A stretch of DNA of 64,000 nt from Cyclobacterium xiamenense. GTDB taxonomy: Bacteria; Bacteroidota; Bacteroidia; Cytophagales; Cyclobacteriaceae. The stretch is from assembly GCF_009467825.1 (NCBI RefSeq), contig NZ_WIOK01000017.1:62001-126000 (forward strand). The letters are read 5' to 3'. Made by a program: the position numbers and the translations under genes. Positions 52,653 to 62,253 of this stretch are shown here, one piece after another. How positions within the stretch are numbered: position 1 is the stretch's first letter; each line of letters starts with the position of its first letter. The notes under the pieces are model-generated. The model saw only the letters and a program-made list of their open reading frames with translations. It was not told the DNA's origin and searched no databases.

Positions 52653-53882
52653 TTAGGTTATTTTTATAGCGATTCGGTGACAGGCATTGTTCAAGTAGCC
52701 CTTGGGATTCCATCCCGGCGTCAGCATGGGCTGACTGATGCCCTGGCTGTCAGTTGCCTTGGCCCATACTTCGTAGTAGCCCTTTTTAGGAAACGAAATG
52801 TTGGCGTCAAAATGTTGCCAGGCAAATGGGTTGACCGGATCCTGCAGCCGGCAGGGCTGCCAGGTGGCACCAAAATCGATGGAATAGTCGACCGATCGGA
52901 TCTGATTTGCGCCCGCCCAGGCATGTCCTCTCACCGCCAGTTGCTGTTCCGGTCGGAGCATTGCTCCCGACTTTGGGTAGGTAATCAGGGACTTGACCGG
53001 CATGTTTTCAATGATACACATGTTTTCTTTGGAGACTTCCGCTCCTGGCTGAACCGGCTCACAGGGGACCGAATAGGAGGGGGCCGCCATCTTTTCTCCG
53101 TCGTGGACCTTATCCCTGACGGCGAGGCGGTGGATCCATTTACCGGATACCGAAGCCGGGTAACCGGAGGCGATCAACCGAAGCGGATGCCCGTGTGCGA
53201 TGGGAATGTCCGCACCATTCATGGCAAAGGCAAGTAGCGTTTGGTCCTCCATGGCCTTAGCAAGCGGGATGCCTCGCGAGATGGGGTTTTTATTGGGGTC
53301 CCTGCTTAGGTGGCTGTCTTTACCATAGTATCCGATGTATACGGCATTGTCTTTGATTCCCACTTCCTGCAGCACATCCCGCAGCCGGACTCCGGTCCAT
53401 TCCGCACAGGATACTGCACCCACGGTCCATTGGTTGCCTTCCGCAGGAGGGTAGTATTCGCTGCGACCGTTTCCGCCACACTCCAGTACCAACTGATAGG
53501 TATGCGTAGGGAATTGTGTTTTCAATTCCTGCAGGCTAAACGTTTTTTGTTGGGAGACGGACTCTCCGTCGATGGTCAGTGTCCAGGTGGCGGGGTCCAC
53601 TTCTTCGGGAATGATTCCGTTGTTTCGGACAAACATTTTCTCCGCAGGCGTTATGGCCTCGTCAAGTAAATGTGCCTGCGCTTCGATATTCCAGGGTTGA
53701 TCGTTTAGCACGCGCATTTCTTTGTGCTTCCCAAAAAGTTTCTGTGGGTCCTGGTTTTGAGAAAGGGCAAGCGGCAGGTACCCATCCGGGATTGGATAGA
53801 CGCTTTCCATACCTATCCAAGCTGCCAGGTACCCGAGACCGGCATTTTTGATAAATTTTCTTCGATTGAAAGGTTTTTTCAT
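52653..53882 (-). CDS. Sulfite dehydrogenase-like molybdopterin enzyme (SorA/SoxC-like)
   Basis: 409 residues with a twin-arginine signal (NRRKFIKNAGLGYLAAWIG), so folded export by Tat is expected. The molybdenum-ligating Cys135 lies in LECGGNGRSEY. Other family segments are the Pro/Asp-rich GHPLRLIASGYPASVSGKWIHRL and the C-terminal immunoglobulin-like dimer domain. The cytochrome gene follows directly. Oxidises sulfite, or a related compound, in the periplasm by inference from family and partner. Confidence 0.9.
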   Translation of the reverse strand: MKKPFNRRKFIKNAGLGYLAAWIGMESVYPIPDGYLPLALSQNQDPQKLFGKHKEMRVLNDQPWNIEAQAHLLDEAITPAEKMFVRNNGIIPEEVDPATWTLTIDGESVSQQKTFSLQELKTQFPTHTYQLVLECGGNGRSEYYPPAEGNQWTVGAVSCAEWTGVRLRDVLQEVGIKDNAVYIGYYGKDSHLSRDPNKNPISRGIPLAKAMEDQTLLAFAMNGADIPIAHGHPLRLIASGYPASVSGKWIHRLAVRDKVHDGEKMAAPSYSVPCEPVQPGAEVSKENMCIIENMPVKSLITYPKSGAMLRPEQQLAVRGHAWAGANQIRSVDYSIDFGATWQPCRLQDPVNPFAWQHFDANISFPKKGYYEVWAKATDSQGISQPMLTPGWNPKGYLNNACHRIAIKIT

Positions 53883-53960
53883 AAATACCCTGTTTTTCGA
53901 GCAAATTAAGCTTTTTTACTGTTTTTTCAATTCCATACCACCCATTTTTCCCGGTTCTGG

Positions 53961-54659
53961 CTACCCCACATTGAAATAGGCGGCAAGCTCCTCTTTCATG
54001 CGATTTCTGTCGTGCAGGTCCTTTATAACGGCACCTTTTTCCAGGAGTACAATTCGTTCACAAAGTTCTGTCACGTGGTTCAGGTCGTGGCTGGAGATCA
54101 CAAAGGTAACCAGGTGGTCCGTTTTTTCTTTCAGCATGAGCCTTTTCAGCCGAATTTGAGAGCTGGGATCCAGATTTTCGAAGGGTTCGTCCAGGAGTAC
54201 GGCTTCCGGTTGTCCCAAAAGAGCGGCAGCGATACCGACTTTTTTGATATTGCCCTTGGAGAGGTCCCGGATGTACTTATTGCTGCCGAGTATTTCGCCG
54301 TTGAATAGGTCGGTAAATTTATCCAGATGAAGCTGCAGCTCCGCTTCCGATAGCCCATATATCTTTTTCAGGGTGGCAAAGTATTCCTCGGGGCTAAGGT
54401 AGGAGAGCAGCATGTTTTCATCCAGGTAGGCACCAATTTTTGTTTTCCACTGTTCTCCCTGGCTTACGTTTTCTCCGTCGACCAGCACGGCCCCTTCGGT
54501 GGCCCGGACCAGGTCCAGTATGATCCGAAAAAGGGTGGTTTTGCCTGCTCCATTATTTCCCACGAGGCCGAAGCATTGGCCTTTGGGGATTCGGAGATTC
54601 GGGATATCCAGTACCGTCGTGTTTCCATAAACCTTTTTCAACGAGTCTATTTGTATCAT
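53961..54659 (-). CDS. ABC transporter ATP-binding protein
   Basis: 232 residues with Walker A GNNGAGKTTLF, signature LSKGNIKKVGIAAAL, Walker B AVLLDEPFENLDP and an H-loop in VISSHDLNHV. It overlaps the permease gene by 4 nt (ATGA), so the pair forms one exporter. The substrate is unknown. Confidence 0.95.
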   Translation of the reverse strand: MIQIDSLKKVYGNTTVLDIPNLRIPKGQCFGLVGNNGAGKTTLFRIILDLVRATEGAVLVDGENVSQGEQWKTKIGAYLDENMLLSYLSPEEYFATLKKIYGLSEAELQLHLDKFTDLFNGEILGSNKYIRDLSKGNIKKVGIAAALLGQPEAVLLDEPFENLDPSSQIRLKRLMLKEKTDHLVTFVISSHDLNHVTELCERIVLLEKGAVIKDLHDRNRMKEELAAYFNVG

Positions 54660-56143
54660 AACTCCTGACGAAATGCCGATGCGATTTCATATTTCATTTG
54701 GATCACCCGGTCGGTCATCAGGGAGGAAATCCGGCGGAACACCAGCAAGCCAAACGTTCCGGCTGTCCCCAGAGCAGCTAACCCCACATAGTCGTTAAAC
54801 CAATACGAAAAAGGAAGGAAGACCGCATAAGGCGCAACCAGCAGGGGTAGAATGACGAGAACCTGGGAAATACCTACCCCTTCGAAATTAAACATGGAAC
54901 CCTTGTTGAGGTCCATGGGTTTGGGTTTCCAAAGGGCCAGGTAAATGACCAGGTGCATGGTTACACCCAGGTTAAACAAGAAAGTAGCCAAATGAATCAG
55001 CAGCACGTGCCAGCCAAAATACACATAGGGTACCGATAAGATGAAGCAAAGCAAGGATATGCTTGCAAATAGCAGGTATTTTCCGTGCACCAGGGCGCGA
55101 AGCCCATCCCGCTGATGCACGTAAAAATCAAATGCAGGCGAATTCCAGCTTAAAAAAAGCTGTCCGTATTGAATCATAAATATTCCGGTGATAAACGTTC
55201 CCACGAAAATATACACCTTACTAAACCCGGATTCTACCTGGTAGGAAGGATTGCCGTAAAAGATGAGTCCGTACAACAGAAAGACCAGGCATAAGGTCAG
55301 GTAGGTACGGCTTTTTTTATGGCGCATGATCAGCTTCCATTCCAGGTTTGCCACCTCTCCAGCCAAACCAAATCTGGAAAGAAACCCCAGGTCCCGGTCG
55401 GCAAACTGCAGGTGATCACCGGTACTAAGTTCGTCCAGATAAGCGTTTTGGCGGTAGAAAGCGAAACACAAGAAGTAACTCAATATGCCAACGGTAAGCA
55501 ACAGGAAAACCGGCACCGGACTTTCCAACGCAAAGGTGAAAACAGGTTCGAAAAATGCACCCAGGTCAAAAAAAGAAAAATAACTGGAGACAATACTCAG
55601 GAACAACACTGCGGACACGAAAAGCAGGCCCGTCTGGCTGTCTTCAAAGCGCTGTTTGAACCAGAGAATAAACCAATGAATGGACCAACTGGTGAGGACC
55701 ACCGCCAGCAGCCAGGTTGCCGCAGGCACGGCCCCGTACAATGGAAGAATTTCCAATACCGCGAATGGACCGAACACCAGCAAGGCAATGCAGTTGAGTG
55801 GGGAAACGAAACTGCTTCCTAGCAGAAAATGGATAATTCGCGATTTTGAAAGGGGCAAGTGTAGAAAATTTCCCAAACTGATCACGGGCATTTGCTGGAT
55901 AAAATACCGATAAATAAGCTCCAGCAAATAAAAATACAGCAGAGAGCTGTTGATGACCAATACAGCATCGGAAACCCCCATTACCTCTTTCACCAAGGTA
56001 TTCAGCACCAGGCCGATCAAAAACAAATACGCAAGCAAAAACGAGCCAATAACGATGGCAACAATTCCAAAGGCCATGCTTCTTGCAAATGAGCTGCTTC
56101 GTATCCGTTTTAGTAGTTGCAGTCGTATAAGGGTAATCAGCAT
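54656..56143 (-). CDS. ABC transporter permease (DUF5687-like)
   Basis: A 495-residue polytopic protein with about 10-12 membrane segments, of the Bacteroidota permease type that pairs with a lone ATPase. It starts MLITLIRLQLLKRIRSSSFA. The DUF5687 assignment is by recollection of size, topology and gene pairing, so it is moderate. No substrate-binding protein is nearby, as expected for an exporter. Confidence 0.75.
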   Translation of the reverse strand: MLITLIRLQLLKRIRSSSFARSMAFGIVAIVIGSFLLAYLFLIGLVLNTLVKEVMGVSDAVLVINSSLLYFYLLELIYRYFIQQMPVISLGNFLHLPLSKSRIIHFLLGSSFVSPLNCIALLVFGPFAVLEILPLYGAVPAATWLLAVVLTSWSIHWFILWFKQRFEDSQTGLLFVSAVLFLSIVSSYFSFFDLGAFFEPVFTFALESPVPVFLLLTVGILSYFLCFAFYRQNAYLDELSTGDHLQFADRDLGFLSRFGLAGEVANLEWKLIMRHKKSRTYLTLCLVFLLYGLIFYGNPSYQVESGFSKVYIFVGTFITGIFMIQYGQLFLSWNSPAFDFYVHQRDGLRALVHGKYLLFASISLLCFILSVPYVYFGWHVLLIHLATFLFNLGVTMHLVIYLALWKPKPMDLNKGSMFNFEGVGISQVLVILPLLVAPYAVFLPFSYWFNDYVGLAALGTAGTFGLLVFRRISSLMTDRVIQMKYEIASAFRQEL

Positions 56144-56167
56144 AAGGGGCTCGGGTTTATTGGCAGC

Positions 56168-56185
56168 CCTGTCGACTTCGACAGG
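56168..56185. repeat. 18-nt near-perfect palindrome upstream of the GNAT gene
   Basis: CCTGTCGA-ct-TCGACAGG: 8-bp arms with a 2-nt centre, in the divergent region between the permease and GNAT genes. Could be an operator or a REP-like element. Confidence 0.45.
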
Positions 56186-56279
56186 TTTGATTGTCTAAAA
56201 TAGAAAAAAAATACCAAGAGCCGCTAAAAATTTCCCGATTACTGGTAAATAGTGGATCTTTGGAAAGAAATAAATCACC

Positions 56280-57140
56280 ATGGATGCAGCGCTATACATA
56301 CGGCCCATGGGGCTGGAGGACCTGGACCGGGCGATGGCCCTCAAAAATGCAGAGGGTTGGAACCAGACAAGGAAAGATTGGCAGTTTTTTCTTGATCAGA
56401 ACCCAGCGTTATGCCTGGTGGCCGTCGCCAACGGAAAAACCGTGGGCACCGTCACGGCAATAGCCTATCAAAACCGGCTGGCTTGGATTGGGATGATGTT
56501 GGTGGATCGGGAACACCGGCGAAAGGGAATTAGTAGAAAACTGATGCACGAACTGCTGAATCGCCTTTCAGGCATGGAGACCATCAAGCTGGATGCCACC
56601 CCAGAAGGTCAGTTGGTGTACGAAAGTATGGGTTTTGTTAAGGAATATACCCTTTGGAGATACGTGCGGAATCCCGGGGTCTCGGAGCAATCCGGTGAAA
56701 TGCCAGCGGATGTTTTTCCGCTGTCTCGGGACGAACTGCCCCATTTGACGGACTTAGACGCAGCAGTATTCGGCGCAAAAAGGGAGCAGCTGCTGGGCTA
56801 CCTGCTCGATGAATTTCCCGAGGGGGCATGGATCCGAAAACGAGATCGGCGAATCAATGGAATGGTGATTTGCCGGCACGGAAGTAGGTACATTCAGCTG
56901 GGCCCGCTCGTCGCAGAAACCGATGCAGACGCCAAATGCCTGGTTAGGACCGCTCTTCGGCGATTTTCCGATAGGCCACTGGTTTTGGATGTGGCGGCCG
57001 ACAAAAATGAATTTAGGCGTTGGCTCGAGGCACAGGGGTTTGAACAACGACGACCACTGATACGGATGTATTACCGAAGGAATACGCATGCAGGGGTGCC
57101 CGACAAGTATTACCTGATTGCCGGGCCCGAATTGGGCTAG
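56280..57140 (+). CDS. GNAT-family N-acetyltransferase
   Basis: 286 residues, apparently two GNAT-like halves. The first has the acetyl-CoA motif A as MMLVDREHRRKGISRKLMHELL (R/Q-x-x-G-x-G/A type) and VYESMGFVKEYTLWRY. The second half (about 145-286) resembles the C-terminal acetyltransferase domain seen in other two-domain GNATs, without a clear glycine loop. Substrate unknown. ATG at 56280. Confidence 0.88.
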   Translation: MDAALYIRPMGLEDLDRAMALKNAEGWNQTRKDWQFFLDQNPALCLVAVANGKTVGTVTAIAYQNRLAWIGMMLVDREHRRKGISRKLMHELLNRLSGMETIKLDATPEGQLVYESMGFVKEYTLWRYVRNPGVSEQSGEMPADVFPLSRDELPHLTDLDAAVFGAKREQLLGYLLDEFPEGAWIRKRDRRINGMVICRHGSRYIQLGPLVAETDADAKCLVRTALRRFSDRPLVLDVAADKNEFRRWLEAQGFEQRRPLIRMYYRRNTHAGVPDKYYLIAGPELG

Positions 57141-57287
57141 CACTTCAGCCGGGTACGGGTAGCAGCGAAAGGAGCGGATGCAACCGGCTCATTTTACTGG
57201 ATTTATTTTGAATAGGTTAGCAAAAAGTACTGGCTAAAAACCCGCTCAGACGGGATGTAAGTTGGATTAATTTTATAACTTGCGGTA

Positions 57288-58433
57288 ATGGAAAATTTTG
57301 TTGTTTCTGCCAGAAAATACAGACCTTCAGACTTCAAAAGTGTGGTGGGGCAAAGCCACATTACGACAACGCTGAAAAACGCCATAAAAAACGAACATTT
57401 GGCGCAGGCATTTCTTTTTTGCGGTCCCAGAGGCGTAGGTAAAACCACCTGCGCAAGGATTCTGGCCAAAACCATTAACTGCGAAGACCGACTGGAAAAC
57501 GGAGAAGCCTGCAATGCGTGCAGTTCGTGCGAGGCATTTAATTCGAATAGTTCCTTCAATGTGCACGAGTTGGATGCGGCTTCAAACAACACAGTGGACG
57601 ACATGCGCAACCTGGTAGAGCAGGTGCGGTACGTGCCCCAGAGAGGCAAATACAAAATCTACATCATCGATGAGGTTCACATGCTGACCACGCAGGCGTT
57701 CAATGCATTTCTGAAAACCCTGGAGGAGCCGCCAAAACATGCCATCTTTATTCTGGCAACAACGGAAAAGCACAAAATTATTCCGACCATCCTTTCGCGC
57801 TGTCAGATATTTGATTTCAACCGGATTCAGATTCAGGATATCAGCCAACACCTGGCGTACATTTCAAAAGAAGAGGACATTGATTACGAAGAAGAGGCAT
57901 TGCGTCTAATTGCGACCAAAGCGGACGGTGCCCTTCGAGACGCCCTTTCCATTTTTGACCTGATCGTTACCTTTTCCGCAGGGAAAAAGGTTACCTATCA
58001 GGAAACCATCAATAACCTGCACGTACTCGATTACGACTATTACTTCAAAGTAACGGATGCCTTGTTGGAAGAAAGTATATCCAAATCCTTGCTGATTTTT
58101 GATGAAATTCTAAAAAAGGGATTTGACGGGCATAACTTTTTGGTGGGGTTGAGCGAGCATTTTCGGGAGCTGATGGTCTGCAAGGATCCGGATACGGCCC
58201 AGTTGCTTCTAGTGTCGGAATCGGCCAAAAACCGGTACAAGGATCAGTCAAGACAGGCCTCGTTATCGTTTCTCTTGTCGGCACTTTCCATTTGCAATCA
58301 GGCAGATATGTCATATAAGACCAGCAAAAACCAACGCTTGCACGTGGAACTGGTTTTGATGAAACTCGCAAAACTGCCACACGCCATCAATTTGGCCAGT
58401 CTGGCGGAGGATCCGTCAAAAAAAAAAGCGTAA
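57288..58433 (+). CDS. dnaX: DNA polymerase III gamma form (dnaX zero-frame product)
   Basis: Clamp-loader ATPase. The zero-frame product is 381 residues: Walker A CGPRGVGKTTCAR (about 45-57), zinc-module Cys at 65, 75, 78 and 81, DEVHMLTTQAFNAFLKTLEEPP and the SRCQ sensor region. The frame ends Lys-Lys-Lys-Ala-stop immediately after a run of ten A (58418-58427). The downstream DNA stays open in the -1 frame to 59005 with a tau-like C-terminal domain, so the full gene is 57288-59005. A -1 ribosomal frameshift or transcriptional slippage would give about 572 residues. A sequencing error in the homopolymer is an alternative. Confidence 0.93.
   Translation: MENFVVSARKYRPSDFKSVVGQSHITTTLKNAIKNEHLAQAFLFCGPRGVGKTTCARILAKTINCEDRLENGEACNACSSCEAFNSNSSFNVHELDAASNNTVDDMRNLVEQVRYVPQRGKYKIYIIDEVHMLTTQAFNAFLKTLEEPPKHAIFILATTEKHKIIPTILSRCQIFDFNRIQIQDISQHLAYISKEEDIDYEEEALRLIATKADGALRDALSIFDLIVTFSAGKKVTYQETINNLHVLDYDYYFKVTDALLEESISKSLLIFDEILKKGFDGHNFLVGLSEHFRELMVCKDPDTAQLLLVSESAKNRYKDQSRQASLSFLLSALSICNQADMSYKTSKNQRLHVELVLMKLAKLPHAINLASLAEDPSKKKA
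58418..58427 (+). promoter_or_regulatory. A10 slippery run in dnaX (putative recoding site)
   Basis: Ten consecutive A bases. Zero frame reads AAA AAA AAA GCG TAA. Shifting by -1 joins the open frame that runs, without stops, into the downstream domain. Confidence 0.7.
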
Positions 58434-59005
58434 CGGCCGAAAGCCTCACTGCAACCAATCCAGCGCCCGCGCCATCCAATCAGGAATCCCGTTTTTCCGA
58501 ACTAAAGAAATCCATTGCCATTCCTTCCAGCCTGGGCGAAGTGAAGCGGCAGATGAAAGATCGCCCGGTACTGCAGGTTTTGGACGAAACAACACCCGAA
58601 CCGACCCCTTCCGAAGAAAAACCGGCAAACTCCAATCGCTCGATAAGCGAAGCGGAGGTGAAAGGTGTGTTGGAAGAAGTGAAGCAAGCATTTAAGGAAG
58701 GGCATAAAAACATGGAGATGGCGCTTCTACAGCAGCCCTTTGAAGTCCGGCAACAGCAAATCGTGTTTCTTATTCACGGAGGCCTGCAGGAGGATCTTTT
58801 CCCCAAACTCAAACCGGAATTGACGGGCATTTTTCGAAAAAAACTGCAACATCCCGAGGTGGAAGTGAACTTTGAAGTCAAAGCAGACGACCTGGACCCG
58901 GTAAAAAGTCTCTATACCTCTAGTGAGAAACTCGGGTATTTGCTAAAGAAATCGCCGGCGCTTAAGGAATTTAAAAACCGGTTTGGCCTGGAAACTGACT
59001 TTTAA
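58434..59005 (+). CDS. dnaX: dnaX tau-specific C-terminal region (-1 frame)
   Basis: In the -1 frame the DNA from the A-run to 59005 encodes about 190 residues without a stop: a Thr/Ala/Pro-rich linker, then a charged domain with SIAIPSSLGEVKRQMK and EVKGVLEEVKQAFKEGHKNMEMALL, ending FKNRFGLETDF. It resembles the tau C-terminal linker and alpha-binding domain in place and size. An internal ATG at 58541 could start a separate 154-residue protein, but continuity with dnaX and the A10 run favour a frameshifted tau. The stop overlaps the convergent DUF3078 gene by 4 nt. Confidence 0.75.
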
Positions 59006-59985
59006 AAATCGACCCCGATCCCAAAATTGATCAGGTTTTGGAGCTGCACGGCTCTGGAAGATGTACCGTCGTCCTGTTCGATAAAGACACTTTCGTCGTA
59101 GATAACGATGGTCTCAATGCGGGTGGTAATGTATTTGTTAACTTTTAGACTCACGACAGAGTTGAAATTTACCACGGTATTCCCCAGCTTTTCGTAATTT
59201 GAAAATAGGTTTAAATCGGTTCTCCACCGCACATTTTCCATCACCTGAATATCTGCGGTGGAGCCGAGGGAGACCCCGGCTTCTGCCCGTACGCTTTCTC
59301 CGGGCAACACCCCAAATGCGCCCGCCCGGCTTAGAGAATCATCCAGTACGATGGTAAAACGACCGGTAAAGGGGGAAAGAATTACCGAAAATTTCCCTTT
59401 GTTTTCCAGGGACGTCTGGTAGTTTAATCCCGTGGAAGACTGCACATAGCCTGGACTCAGGAAATCAGAAATCCGATTCCGGCTGTCTTGTTCGGCCCCC
59501 GAGGGCCGGAAATACCGGTGTCCCGCCAAAAGCTGCGTTCGTGCATCAATCTGCGTGGAGAGGTATATCTTATCGCTCAACTGTCGACCGTATTTGCTGG
59601 TGAAGATAAAATTATCGTTGGTCTTCCGCGTAGGGAAAGCTCTTCCGGCTTGTCGATTAATTCCGTAGTTTACAGACAGGTTGGTGTCCCAAATGATATT
59701 TTCTTTCTTATAGCTGGCAAAAAGTTGCAAGCCGGTGGTAAAGGCAAAGGAACTTGCGCCCCCTGCTGACCAATTGCTCAAGCTCACTTGTTGCATGCTG
59801 AGGTTGTAATTGCCTCCTTTTTCCCAATAGACGGGTGGAGCTTCCGTCGTGAAGATGAGGGAGTCGCCGCGCATCACCAGTGTATCCCCGCCGATAATCA
59901 CGGTATCGGCCTTGGATAGGTCCTGACTGTAGCCGGTACGGGCAGCACTAAGTAACAACAGAATCAATAAAATCCGGTAAGGCAT
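59002..59985 (-). CDS. DUF3078 family protein (exported)
   Basis: 327 residues: signal peptide (ending YSQ), then the DUF3078 hallmark WEKGGNYNLSMQQVSLSNWSAGGASSFAFTTGL and alternating beta strands to the C-terminal NLINFGIGVDF, as in an outer-membrane barrel. Bacteroidota family of unknown function. Last gene of the M16-OMT-MltD-DUF3078 run, 44 nt after MltD. Confidence 0.88.
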   Translation of the reverse strand: MPYRILLILLLLSAARTGYSQDLSKADTVIIGGDTLVMRGDSLIFTTEAPPVYWEKGGNYNLSMQQVSLSNWSAGGASSFAFTTGLQLFASYKKENIIWDTNLSVNYGINRQAGRAFPTRKTNDNFIFTSKYGRQLSDKIYLSTQIDARTQLLAGHRYFRPSGAEQDSRNRISDFLSPGYVQSSTGLNYQTSLENKGKFSVILSPFTGRFTIVLDDSLSRAGAFGVLPGESVRAEAGVSLGSTADIQVMENVRWRTDLNLFSNYEKLGNTVVNFNSVVSLKVNKYITTRIETIVIYDESVFIEQDDGTSSRAVQLQNLINFGIGVDF

Positions 59986-60029
59986 GGCATTTTTAGGTAA
60001 AGGGCAAATATACGGTCATTTGCGTTGAT

Positions 60030-61604
60030 TTATTTTCTGATTTCGAGTTTTTGTCCCACGGATAGGATATTGTCACTTCCGATCTGATTCCAGGATTTTA
60101 AATCGGCTACGGTCACGCCGTATTTTCTCGAAATGGCATATAGCGTATCTCCCGGCTGCACCAGATGGACCACTAGGCTGGCCGGGGCGGATGGCTCAGG
60201 GTCTGGAGACGGTCGGGTAGTTTTCGGTGGGGTTTCTACGCTGGGTGCCGCTTTCACGGGTACGGCCGCTTGTTTGGCCGCAGGGAGTCGTTGAGGCGCT
60301 GGGGTCAACTTTACCCGGCGGATGGGTTCATTCTTTTTATAGTACTTTCGAAGCCGCAAGACCATGCCAGGAAGCAACTGCTCGTCCCGGTATAGCCGGT
60401 TTTTGGCCATGAGGGAGTGCAGGCGGATGCCGTACAGCTGGGAGATTTCCCAGAGCGTTTCACCCGGCTGCGCAATGTGTTCTTCCGGTTCCCCTTTGCT
60501 TTTTTTTCGTCGGGTATAATAATAACGGCCCGCCTGTACCGGGTCAGAGGGTTTTAGATCGTTTGACCGCCTCAGTTTTCGTTCACTGATCCCAGCCTGA
60601 GCTGCCAGGCGGCGTTGGTCGCTGCTATTAGCTAAAATACCGCGGATGCCGTTGATTTTTATTTCCCGGGGTTGGCGCGCATTGGAGAGGTTTCCACTGA
60701 TCCGGGGAAATCCCCCGGCATTTTGTCGAGAGGGAGCCAGCCCTTCGTTTGTAGCCTGTGGGGTCTCGCTGACAAGGATCGGGCGATTGGGCACAATTCC
60801 GTTGAGAAGGTAAGTCACCACATAGGTGCGGTCGCCGGGAATTCTCCCCTTGCTTGCCCAGGTATTGTACTCCCTGAGGTGATTTTCGCTGACCCCCAGG
60901 GATTTTGCCAGGGTTTTTAGATCGGTGGGTCCCTTTACCGGGTACTCGTGTAGGTAGTCTCCATTGCTGACGACCTGGCCCAACTGGGGCTCAAAGGCGA
61001 TTTTATGGGCAAGAAATTTTTTCAGGTACCAGTACGTTTTCCGGTCCAGGTCCATGGTTCGTTCTCCTTTATGCCTGCCCTTGTAGTAGTTATTTGCTCC
61101 CCCCAGGCCCATTTGGTAGGACACGAGGGTGATGGCCCAGTTGTCGAGGTATCGTTGGTGTTTTTTCAGGTAGCTGGCTGCACCTCTGGTCGCGGATACA
61201 ATGTTTTTGCGTTCATCCACTTCCTGGTCTACACGCAGCAGTACTTCTTCGGCGGTGGCTTGTTTGAATTGCCAAAAGCCGACGGCATTGGAGGTAGAAA
61301 CGGCATCCGAGATAAGGCTGCTTTCCTGAATGACGAGAAATTTAAAGTCCTCCGGAACTCCTTCCTCCCGCAAGACCCGTTCAACGACGGGCAGGTAGAG
61401 ATTTACCCGGTCCAGTTTCGTTTGAAAATGGGAAGGACTCCGGTATTGTGCATTGACCTCTTCCTGAATTTCTCGCTGTAAGCCTGGATCGAGGTGAAGT
61501 GTCATATCTGCAAATCGGATTGTCCGCGGCACCTGCGGTACCTGGCCCATGACGGCATTCAAGGAGCACAGGGTGAAAAATAAACCAACCAAAAATTTTT
61601 TCAT
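60030..61604 (-). CDS. LysM lytic transglycosylase (MltD-like)
   Basis: 524 residues. Signal peptide residues 1-20; an SLT/GH23 domain with catalytic Glu in FLVIQESSLISDAVS followed by NAVGFWQFKQATA and YQMGLGGANNYYKG. Two clear C-terminal LysM repeats (HIAQPGETLWEISQLYGI... and HLVQPGDTLYAISRKYGV...) flank a Pro/Ala-rich linker; two weaker LysM-like segments lie between. Cleaves peptidoglycan in the periplasm. ATG at 61604; a start nine codons upstream is less likely. It lies 10 nt after the O-methyltransferase. Confidence 0.92.
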   Translation of the reverse strand: MKKFLVGLFFTLCSLNAVMGQVPQVPRTIRFADMTLHLDPGLQREIQEEVNAQYRSPSHFQTKLDRVNLYLPVVERVLREEGVPEDFKFLVIQESSLISDAVSTSNAVGFWQFKQATAEEVLLRVDQEVDERKNIVSATRGAASYLKKHQRYLDNWAITLVSYQMGLGGANNYYKGRHKGERTMDLDRKTYWYLKKFLAHKIAFEPQLGQVVSNGDYLHEYPVKGPTDLKTLAKSLGVSENHLREYNTWASKGRIPGDRTYVVTYLLNGIVPNRPILVSETPQATNEGLAPSRQNAGGFPRISGNLSNARQPREIKINGIRGILANSSDQRRLAAQAGISERKLRRSNDLKPSDPVQAGRYYYTRRKKSKGEPEEHIAQPGETLWEISQLYGIRLHSLMAKNRLYRDEQLLPGMVLRLRKYYKKNEPIRRVKLTPAPQRLPAAKQAAVPVKAAPSVETPPKTTRPSPDPEPSAPASLVVHLVQPGDTLYAISRKYGVTVADLKSWNQIGSDNILSVGQKLEIRK

Positions 61605-61614
61605 GATAATAAAA

Positions 61615-62253
61615 TCAGCGCTTTCTAGCAAGGGTAATGCCGTCCCGGATGGGCAAAACCACGTTTTCTACCCGGGGGTCTTCCTGCACTTTTTTGTTGA
61701 ATGCCATAATTGCGGCGGTATCTTTGTCGAGTTTTTTCCGGTTTTCGGCAAGCACTTTGCCCGACCAGAGAATATTATCGGCAACGATCAGGCCTCCGGG
61801 GCGTAGTCGTTCAACGATCAAGTCGTAATAGTTTGTATAGTTTTGTTTGTCTGCGTCAATAAAAACAAAATCAAAACTATCCGTGGAATCGGCCAGCAAA
61901 TCGAGCGCGTGCCCCAGCCGGTAATCGATTTTCTTTTCCAGTCCCGATAGCTTAAAAAAACCCCGGACCATCTCTTCGAGTTCCTCGTTTTTATCCAGGG
62001 TCTGAATCGTTCCACCATCTGAAAGGCCCCGGGCCATACAGATGGTGGCGTAGCCCGTAAAGGTACCGATTTCCAATACCTTCTTTGCACCGGTCATTTT
62101 GACAAGCATCTCCAGAAACTTGCCCTGCAGTGGTCCCGAAAGCATGCGTGGCTTCAGTACTTTCAGGTGTGTTTCCCGGGAAATACGTGCCAGTAATTCG
62201 TCTTCCGGACTGCTGTGTTCCACACAGTAGCTCCATAATTCTTCAGGTATCAT
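61615..62253 (-). CDS. O-methyltransferase (caffeoyl-CoA OMT-type)
   Basis: 212-residue SAM-dependent enzyme. Motif I is VLEIGTFTGYATICMA; the metal/catalytic region is DFVFIDADKQNYTNYYD, and post-motif DNILWSGKV. Small-molecule methylation is likely, substrate unknown. It overlaps the M16 gene by 4 nt (ATGA). Confidence 0.92.
   Translation of the reverse strand: MIPEELWSYCVEHSSPEDELLARISRETHLKVLKPRMLSGPLQGKFLEMLVKMTGAKKVLEIGTFTGYATICMARGLSDGGTIQTLDKNEELEEMVRGFFKLSGLEKKIDYRLGHALDLLADSTDSFDFVFIDADKQNYTNYYDLIVERLRPGGLIVADNILWSGKVLAENRKKLDKDTAAIMAFNKKVQEDPRVENVVLPIRDGITLARKR

Noticed and set aside
52641-53237. A 198-codon open frame on the + strand
   Set aside because: It lies antisense to the sulfite-dehydrogenase-like gene and has no family features.
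58541-59005. A separate 154-codon gene starting at the internal ATG
   Set aside because: The -1 frame is open back to the A10 run in dnaX, with a tau-like linker before this ATG, so a continuous tau is more economical; kept as an alternative.
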